Source: Ignavibacteriota bacterium
GTDB taxonomy: Bacteria; Bacteroidota; Kapaibacteriia; Palsa-1295
Assembly (NCBI GenBank): GCA_003151215.1
Contig: PLXB01000136.1
Location: forward strand, 1 to 5,849
Reading direction: 5' to 3'
DNA: 5,849 nt
The translations under genes were made by a program, and so were the position numbers. Shown here piece after piece: positions 1-4,638 of this stretch (the first letter of the stretch is position 1; each line of letters opens with the position of its first letter). A model generated the notes under the pieces. The model saw only the letters and a program-made list of their open reading frames with translations. It was not told the DNA's origin and searched no databases.

Positions 1-113
1 GCGTATACCCCGCCAACGATCTTCGATTGACGGTAAAGATTAATCAGTGCATGATCGAATTCACGCGCAAGAAGCATGTTTTTATAAGCGAAGATGAGTT
101 GGTCTTTTGTCAT
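1..113 (-). CDS. 2-oxo acid dehydrogenase E1 component, alpha subunit (N-terminal fragment)
   Basis: Only the first 37 codons are present; the gene runs off the left edge. Reading the minus strand from the ATG at 113-111 gives a protein beginning MTKDQLIFAYKNMLLAREFD and continuing to a LYRQSKIVGGVY segment. This pattern (a helix with an 'ML.aR.fD' core, then 'LYRQ.KI.GGVY') is the recognised N-terminus of thiamine-diphosphate-dependent E1-alpha subunits of the pyruvate, branched-chain or acetoin dehydrogenase type. These cytoplasmic subunits pair with E1-beta to decarboxylate a 2-oxo acid and pass the acyl group to the E2 lipoyl domain. The thiamine-binding GDG motif lies outside the window, so the substrate cannot be assigned. 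No Shine-Dalgarno sequence precedes the ATG; the leader is AT-rich, and the REP-like hairpin ends 17 nt upstream. The family call rests on a short stretch remembered as typical, not on a search. Confidence 0.78.
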   Translation of the reverse strand, partial: MTKDQLIFAYKNMLLAREFDHALINLYRQSKIVGGVY

Positions 114-130
114 AAATTAATAGGGCAATG

Positions 131-185
131 GTAGGGCGGACTCTCAGTCCGCCAGCGAGATTAGCGGACTAAGAGTCCGCCCCAC
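131..185. repeat. Inverted pair of REP-like palindromes (BIME-like element)
   Basis: Unit 1 (131-153, plus) is a GTAG tetranucleotide followed by an 8-bp stem GGCGGACT/AGTCCGCC around a CTC loop. Unit 2 (185-163, read on the minus strand) is GTGG followed by GGCGGACT, a CTT loop and AGTCCGCT. The units agree at 20 of 23 positions, and all three differences are transitions. Because they face each other, the whole element can also fold into one long hairpin: 134-152 pairs with 164-182 with a single mismatch (145 against 171), and two further pairs lie outside it beyond one more mismatch. The loop is 153-163. GTAG next to a short hairpin, in inverted pairs between genes, is the known architecture of REP/BIME elements mobilised by RAYT transposases. 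It cannot be a terminator for the flanking genes, since both are transcribed away from it. Confidence 0.8.
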
Positions 186-209
186 TGAAACGCAACATTA
201 CTAATTTCG

Positions 210-217
210 TAACTTTG
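210..217 (+). promoter_or_regulatory. Bacteroidota-type -7 promoter element for the pip-HAD unit
   Basis: TAACTTTG fits the TAnnTTTG -7 consensus used by the primary sigma factor of Bacteroidota, and it continues as CAT, as such sites often do. Transcription would begin near 222, giving a leader of about 35 nt before the ATG at 258. No TTG/TTTG -33 element lies 17-23 bp upstream, so only half of the promoter is recognisable. The box lies 24 bp downstream of the REP-like pair. Confidence 0.5.
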
Positions 218-257
218 CATTCTAAACAACATCAGCCAAGTTACAATCACTCAAAAA

Positions 258-1187
258 ATGACAGAGCTCTATCCCTCTATTGATCCATATAATCATGGAA
301 TGCTCAAGGTTTCGGATATTCATACGATCTACTATGAAGAGGTAGGCAATCCCAAAGGACAGCCTGCAGTCGTACTTCATGGCGGTCCGGGAGCCGGCTG
401 TACTCCTGATATGAGGAGATTTTTCGATCCTGAGCATTACCGCATTATTCTATTAGATCAGCGCGCCTGTGGAAGAAGCACGCCCCTTGCAGTACTTGAA
501 GAAAATGATACATGGAATATCGTTGAAGATATTGAAAAGCTTCGAAAACATCTTAATATTGATCGGTGGCTCGTCTTTGGGGGCTCATGGGGTTCGACTC
601 TGGCACTTTCGTATTCTCAAAAGCATCCTGACCAAGTCAGTCACCTCGTTCTGCGTGGTATTTTCCTTTCCCGTGATGCCGATAATGATTGGCTTTATAG
701 GCAAGGAGCAAGCGAGATCTTTCCGGATCAATGGGCTGAATTTTGCTCAGGGGTCACACTTAAAAAGGGTGAGAGTTACCCTCAAGCATACTATAAGGTA
801 CTTACCGGAAATAATAGAAATAAACAACTTGCAGCTGCTCATCAATGGAGTAACTGGGAGTTTTCGATCGTAAAACTTGTTACTACGGAAAAGCCCGAAG
901 AAGATCAATTTGCAATCAATTTTGCAAGGATCGAATGCCATTTCATCCTCAACCGCTGTTTTCTTGAAGAAGGTCAATTGCTCAGAGATTCTTACAAGAT
1001 CAAAGATATTCCGATGACAATGGTGCATGGAAGATATGACGTTGTTTGCGCGATAAGGAATGCCTTTGACTTACAAAAGGCGCTTCCTGACTCTGAGTTA
1101 GTCGTCTGTCCAAGATCCGGTCATTCGCAGTTCGAGGAGGAGATTACAGCGGGGCTTGTCGAATCAACGAATAAGTACAGAAACTAA
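258..1187 (+). CDS. pip: Proline iminopeptidase (prolyl aminopeptidase), alpha/beta-hydrolase family S33
   Basis: This 309-residue cytoplasmic enzyme removes N-terminal proline from peptides. All landmarks of the family are visible: the LYPSIDPY opening and EEVGNP segment, the oxyanion-loop HGGPG (41-45), DQRACGRSTP (67-76), the nucleophile elbow GGSWGS with Ser110, the catalytic Asp261 in HGRYD, and His289 in SGHS. The conserved WSNWE (197-201) and ARIECHF (223-229) supply Glu201 and Glu226, the likely counterparts of the glutamates that bind the substrate amino terminus in the Serratia enzyme. Length is normal (about 310-320 expected). The ATG at 258 is chosen because the family's N-terminal motif starts right after it; an A-rich leader (TCAAAAA) replaces a Shine-Dalgarno. 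The third-glycine position of DQRG is alanine, a mild departure. It is the first gene of a two-gene unit, followed by a HAD hydrolase after 4 bp. Confidence 0.95.
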   Translation: MTELYPSIDPYNHGMLKVSDIHTIYYEEVGNPKGQPAVVLHGGPGAGCTPDMRRFFDPEHYRIILLDQRACGRSTPLAVLEENDTWNIVEDIEKLRKHLNIDRWLVFGGSWGSTLALSYSQKHPDQVSHLVLRGIFLSRDADNDWLYRQGASEIFPDQWAEFCSGVTLKKGESYPQAYYKVLTGNNRNKQLAAAHQWSNWEFSIVKLVTTEKPEEDQFAINFARIECHFILNRCFLEEGQLLRDSYKIKDIPMTMVHGRYDVVCAIRNAFDLQKALPDSELVVCPRSGHSQFEEEITAGLVESTNKYRN

Positions 1188-1191
1188 GTCT

Positions 1192-1944
1192 ATGTCTTCA
1201 AAGATCAAAGTAGTATTTTTTGATGTCGATGACACTATTTATGACCATAGCTTTCATATTCATTCAGGGATAACATTTCTTCGAGATCAATACCCTTTCC
1301 TGCAGGCATATACAGTAGAGTTTCTGAAAGAACTCAGTCATAATCTTCTTGAAGAAGCCCATGCAAGACTCATTAAAGGTGAAATCTCCTTGGGCGAAGC
1401 TCGGCGCTTAAGGTGGCAGAAGTTCTTAGAATATTTTAAGCAGGATATAAATTATGATCCCGTTGAATTTTCATCCTCTTACTTAAAAAGATATTACGAA
1501 TCAGAGCGGCTTATTCCGGGGACAAAAGAGCTACTCACTAGCCTGCAAGCAGATTTCCATCTTGGTATTATCTCAAACAATTTACTTTCCGAACAGCTCG
1601 GAAAACTCCAGCGGCTTGGAGTCTCCTCTCATTTCGATTATTTTGCAATCAGTGAAGAAGTCGGTGCTGCTAAACCTGACCGTAAGATATTTGAAATTGC
1701 ACTCGAAAAAGCGAAAGTACAAGCCGAGGAAGCCATTTATATGGGCGATGTATGGGATATTGATATTATCGGAGCTCTCAATGCAGGCATTCGTCCGATC
1801 TGGCTCAATCGCAAAGGACTGGCATCACGAAATACTTCAGTGGCAGAAATTTCATCCTTTGAGCCGATAGAAAACGTCCTTTATCACATACGTAATGAAA
1901 GCGCAACTCCGCATATTACAAAAGTGGAGCCTGCAAGTGCATAA
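1192..1944 (+). CDS. HAD-superfamily hydrolase, subfamily IA (probable small-molecule phosphatase)
   Basis: This is a 250-residue soluble protein with all four HAD motifs. Motif I is DVDDT (11-15; Asp11 nucleophile, Asp13 acid/base), motif II is Ser128 in GIISNN, motif III is Lys161 in AAKPD, and motif IV is GDVWDID (Asp186 and Asp191, Mg2+ ligands). A helical insert between motifs I and II (about 18-108) is the C1 cap of the IA subfamily. YjjG-type nucleotidases and 2-haloacid-dehalogenase-like phosphatases share this form; the substrate cannot be read from sequence. The ATG at 1192 is preferred, 4 bp after the pip stop, because motif I then falls close to the N-terminus. An in-frame TTG at 1156 would add 12 residues and overlap pip, which is less likely. 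Residues 231-250 lie in the convergent overlap with the transporter gene and look like a non-conserved tail. Confidence 0.9.
   Translation: MSSKIKVVFFDVDDTIYDHSFHIHSGITFLRDQYPFLQAYTVEFLKELSHNLLEEAHARLIKGEISLGEARRLRWQKFLEYFKQDINYDPVEFSSSYLKRYYESERLIPGTKELLTSLQADFHLGIISNNLLSEQLGKLQRLGVSSHFDYFAISEEVGAAKPDRKIFEIALEKAKVQAEEAIYMGDVWDIDIIGALNAGIRPIWLNRKGLASRNTSVAEISSFEPIENVLYHIRNESATPHITKVEPASA
1884..1944. other. Convergent 3' overlap between the HAD hydrolase and EamA transporter genes
   Basis: The two genes share 61 bp. On the plus strand it encodes about the last 20 residues of the HAD protein. On the minus strand it encodes the last 20 or so residues of the transporter, which form its tenth membrane helix. 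The registers place third codon positions opposite each other (for example 1884 is the third base of a codon on both strands), so first and second positions face second and first. There is no hairpin with a T-tract near either end. Confidence 0.88.
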
Positions 1945-2768
1945 TAATCAAAATGCTCGCCAAGTATTAACCAACCTAAGATCACAGCTATTACGGGCGT
2001 TATGATAGCGACATAGGACATTGTCACTGCGGAAGTCTCTTTCATCAGGCGGAAATATATTCCGAATGTCACTATGGTACCGATGATCGCAAGATAGCAT
2101 ATTGTCCAAATATGTGTAAAATTAAGTGAAACCGCTTGCCAGGGTTCTGCAATCATCGCAACAATACCTAAGATCAGACACCCAACACCTGTTGTAATAG
2201 AATTGAGCATCAGAGGTGCAACGGCTTGAGTCGAACGCTTAGTAATTACTGCACTGATACCACTAACTATGGGAGAAATAAGGAAAATTGCCATTGCCCA
2301 AAGATGCTCAGAATCTACTAAGGTAAACTGTGGATAAAATATCGTTGCAATTCCGACGATACCCAAAATTATTCCAAAGATTCGAGAAGGAGAAAGTTTT
2401 TGAGAGGTGAAAACCCAATGCGAGATTATTGCCGTCCAAAGCGGCATTGTTCCAAAGATCACAGCACCAAGACCAGAAGGAATATATTTAGACGACCAAT
2501 ATACCACTCCAAATGAAATTCCGTTGCTCAGCGATCCGATTAAAAGAACAGCACCCCACTCCTTTCCGCTCACAGGTATTGGTGTTCTCTTATAGATCGC
2601 AAAGATCCAAAGCAAGACCGTTGCGAGAAGGAAACGCAACGATGCTCCCATGAATGGAGGTAGTGCAGCATTGGCTCCAATATGGATCACAAGCCAGGTA
2701 GAACCCCATATTAGGCAGATCAGAGCATAGAGAAGATAGAAGCTTGTCTTTGAATCTTTTGTGGTCAC
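1884..2768 (-). CDS. EamA-family (DMT superfamily) inner-membrane transporter
   Basis: A 294-residue hydrophobic protein with ten predicted membrane helices, near 10-30, 39-58, 72-92, 98-120, 129-147, 155-176, 184-206, 217-238, 245-268 and 273-292. These form two tandem EamA repeats (about 12-143 and 158-292), the normal full-length architecture of the family. Signature pieces include WGSTW in helix 1 (21-25), FGTMPLW (105-111) at the end of helix 4 and the TPVIAVILGWLILGE stretch (257-271) in repeat 2. Members export amino acids or other small metabolites; the substrate is not predictable here. The start is a GTG at 2768: an in-frame stop lies about 30 bp upstream, and the next Met (residue 40) falls after helix 1. 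No Shine-Dalgarno is seen, but there is an AAAAA run before the start. It is divergent from the GT-C-like gene (106-bp spacer) and its 3' end overlaps the HAD gene. Confidence 0.93.
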   Translation of the reverse strand: MTTKDSKTSFYLLYALICLIWGSTWLVIHIGANAALPPFMGASLRFLLATVLLWIFAIYKRTPIPVSGKEWGAVLLIGSLSNGISFGVVYWSSKYIPSGLGAVIFGTMPLWTAIISHWVFTSQKLSPSRIFGIILGIVGIATIFYPQFTLVDSEHLWAMAIFLISPIVSGISAVITKRSTQAVAPLMLNSITTGVGCLILGIVAMIAEPWQAVSLNFTHIWTICYLAIIGTIVTFGIYFRLMKETSAVTMSYVAIITPVIAVILGWLILGEHFDYYALAGSTFVICGVALSLRM

Positions 2769-2809
2769 TGATTTTTGCTGAGAAATAATACGTCCCTCTC
2801 AAACCATTC

Positions 2810-2849
2810 TTTTGCATATCCGTTCTCACAATGTTATAGTTTTGCATAT
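2810..2849 (+). repeat. Twin direct boxes TTTTGCATAT, 30 bp apart
   Basis: TTTTGCATAT occurs at 2810-2819 and again at 2840-2849 in the spacer between the divergent transporter and membrane-protein genes. The copies are exact over 10 bp and sit on the same strand, about three helical turns apart. They coincide with the -33 and -7 regions of the proposed promoter. They may be tandem promoter elements or a pair of operator sites; a purely chance repeat of this AT-rich word is also possible. Confidence 0.5.
2811..2844 (+). promoter_or_regulatory. Bacteroidota-type promoter for the GT-C-like membrane protein gene
   Basis: TTTG at 2811-2814 and TAGTTTTG at 2837-2844 are separated by 22 bp. This fits the Bacteroidota -33/-7 pattern TTTG-N(about 17-23)-TAnnTTTG. 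The predicted transcription start near 2851 leaves a short leader of about 24 nt before the ATG at 2875. Compared with the pip promoter, both halves are recognisable here. Confidence 0.55.
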
Positions 2850-2874
2850 ATTTCTTCACTGGCTTATGTAATTG

Positions 2875-4635
2875 ATGTTCGAAACCGACCAGAAAAGTAG
2901 GACCATACGAATTCTTGATATTGCCTTCATGCTTGGAGGCATTGCAATCCTGATCATTTTCACGACGTTGTATTTGATGCCTTTTAGGCTCGATGACGTC
3001 TTGCATATGGATTGGGCGCGTGAGCATTCCTTCTGGGATGCTTTTGATGTGAACCGAGGAGAGATCGTTCGGAGCGTCCGTCCAGTCTTCGCTATTACGA
3101 TCTGGCTTCTGACGCATACTGCCGGAATAGATCACTATTTCCCCTGGCATTTCGTTCTTGTCGGCTCATTCCTCATCGGTTTAGCCTACGCAGGTAAAAC
3201 TGCCAGATATATTACGAAAGATAACACTGCACTTTATTTTACCGCAGGTTTCTTTTGGCTTGCTTTTCTCCCTATACTGAATGTACTTTTTTGGTATGGC
3301 GATCTTACATTTACTCTTGAGTTGATGTTTGTTGCCCCGGCATGGTATTATGGATTGAGAGGAATTCTTGAGGGGCGCATTGGCATATGGATCGTTGCCA
3401 TTCTCTGCGGAATATTAGCTGTGCTTGCCAAAGAACCAGCTCTTCTTCTGGTGCATTCTATATTCATCGGTACTTTTATTTTATTTTTTAAGGAAATAAA
3501 AATAGCTTGGCAAAAGAAAAGCATCTATCATAAGATATTTGCTCTGGCACTCTATCTTATTTTTCTTTTAATTTCTCTGAAATTATATCTTGCCTCTCCT
3601 ACTCGTTCGAACAGATTTTTTAAAATCGATAGCCTTTCTCATGATCAATTAATGTTCTTCATTACTGATAGGCTGCGATATTACGGTGAAGCGTTGCTGA
3701 ATCCCATCGCACGAATACTTCTTGTGACACCATTACTATATTCATTATTGCGGAATTTCACTCGAAAGAATTTAACACTACTAAGCTGTTTTGCAATATT
3801 TACACTATCTGCTTTTCTTGCATTCTTCGTAATTAAATCTGTAATCGTTTTTTCTTTAGTGCTCCTGGCGACTCCCCTTCACAATATTTTTCGAAAGAAT
3901 GATCGTACGATCAATCTACTAATTCTTCTTTTTAACATCATTGCTATAATTATACTCGGCGTTCTCACTGTCACGGTAATGCTTGTAAAGACGCAGCTGA
4001 CAGAATTGTCATTCGTTCTGTTAGTGAGTTCCGGAGTTTATTGGGCTCAATTAACAAAAGAGATTATTGTGTCTATCAAGCCTTACTGGAAAAAGAAAAA
4101 TGTTCGATATATTATAATGTCAGTTAGTATTCTTTCAATTATTGGCGTAATTTATACAGCTGCTCCGGTGATAAAAGCAAAGGAGCTATTACTTCGTGAA
4201 GTCCGTGATACCCGCGATAATGCAAACGATGCGATTAAATGGATGGCGACAAATTTGCAATCGGGCAGTGCTCTTCTTGTAACTGCGCCAAGTCTCTACG
4301 GTCTGGGAATTGCCGATGAAATGACTTCAAAAGACGATGAATATAAGCTTTATGTACAGTACACATTTTTGCAAGGATATATCCGTTCTTATTTCGAGAT
4401 GTTGCATCGCAAGGATATCTCGTTAGGGTTTTTAGAGGATTCGGTTCAGCTTTCAGCAATACTTGATTCCTGTCGCAGTGCAGGTGATTTTTTCCTTTTT
4501 CTCCAAACAGGGCTTGATGCCGATCGCTTTCATAGCACGATCAATGGCAAGAACCAACTTAAAAAGAATGACAGCTTGCTTGTAAAATTTACGAGCGGTC
4601 CATTTCCTTCTGAGGTCTGGAAATTAGAAAAATGA
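2875..4635 (+). CDS. Multi-spanning membrane protein, probable GT-C-type glycosyltransferase
   Basis: A 586-residue protein with about 12-14 hydrophobic segments from residue 15 to 432, then a soluble C-terminal region of about 150 residues. The N-terminus is basic (KSRTIR), followed by helix 1 (15-35). The first loop carries an Asp pair (RLDD, 38-41). Next come an RP before helix 2 (69-70), an H-rich turn leading into helix 3, and LAKEPALLL (184-192). GT-C enzymes (PMT/ArnT/TMTC-like), which move sugars from polyprenyl-phosphate donors on the outer face of the inner membrane, commonly show an acidic pair in the first periplasmic loop, an 'RP' and a 'KE' motif in these positions. That is the basis for the call; acceptor and donor are unknown. 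ATG at 2875 is preferred over the adjoining TTG at 2872; a stop codon lies just upstream. The middle of the gene is visibly AT-rich. It could instead be an unrelated polytopic protein. Confidence 0.7.
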   Translation: MFETDQKSRTIRILDIAFMLGGIAILIIFTTLYLMPFRLDDVLHMDWAREHSFWDAFDVNRGEIVRSVRPVFAITIWLLTHTAGIDHYFPWHFVLVGSFLIGLAYAGKTARYITKDNTALYFTAGFFWLAFLPILNVLFWYGDLTFTLELMFVAPAWYYGLRGILEGRIGIWIVAILCGILAVLAKEPALLLVHSIFIGTFILFFKEIKIAWQKKSIYHKIFALALYLIFLLISLKLYLASPTRSNRFFKIDSLSHDQLMFFITDRLRYYGEALLNPIARILLVTPLLYSLLRNFTRKNLTLLSCFAIFTLSAFLAFFVIKSVIVFSLVLLATPLHNIFRKNDRTINLLILLFNIIAIIILGVLTVTVMLVKTQLTELSFVLLVSSGVYWAQLTKEIIVSIKPYWKKKNVRYIIMSVSILSIIGVIYTAAPVIKAKELLLREVRDTRDNANDAIKWMATNLQSGSALLVTAPSLYGLGIADEMTSKDDEYKLYVQYTFLQGYIRSYFEMLHRKDISLGFLEDSVQLSAILDSCRSAGDFFLFLQTGLDADRFHSTINGKNQLKKNDSLLVKFTSGPFPSEVWKLEK

Positions 4636-4638
4636 TCA
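4633..4638. other. Abutting convergent stop codons within one palindrome (TGATCA)
   Basis: The plus-strand membrane-protein gene ends with TGA at 4633-4635, and the minus-strand Omp85 gene ends with TGA at 4638-4636. Together they form the 6-bp palindrome TGATCA with no base between the two reading frames. No stem-loop with a T-tract is seen beside it, so any terminator for either gene must lie inside the other gene or be factor-dependent. Confidence 0.93.

Noticed and set aside
131..185. Reading the long hairpin as a transcription terminator
   Set aside because: Both flanking genes are transcribed away from it, and no T-tract follows either arm.
191..200. Minus-strand TAATGTTG as a -7 box for the E1-alpha gene
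   Set aside because: It deviates from TAnnTTTG at one of the key bases and has no -33 partner at the right distance.
469..873. 134-codon plus-strand frame inside pip, and an antisense frame at 747-1028
   Set aside because: Pip is convincing over its full length in its own frame; these are shadows with no domain features.
1156..1191. In-frame TTG start giving a 12-residue longer HAD protein
   Set aside because: The ATG at 1192 places motif I near the N-terminus as is usual for the family and avoids overlap with pip.
2590..3150. 186-codon open frame on the minus strand spanning the spacer and two genes
   Set aside because: It is antisense to the membrane-protein N-terminus and overlaps the transporter start, its protein has no recognisable family pattern, and it would remove the divergent promoter region.
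3901..3912. Perfect 12-bp palindrome GATCGTACGATC
   Set aside because: It lies within the coding frame of the membrane protein, has no second copy that I can see, and is explained by codon content.
3475..4140. AT-rich central part of the membrane-protein gene as a sign of horizontal transfer
   Set aside because: Hydrophobic helices favour TTT, ATT and TTA codons, which is enough to explain the bias without transfer.
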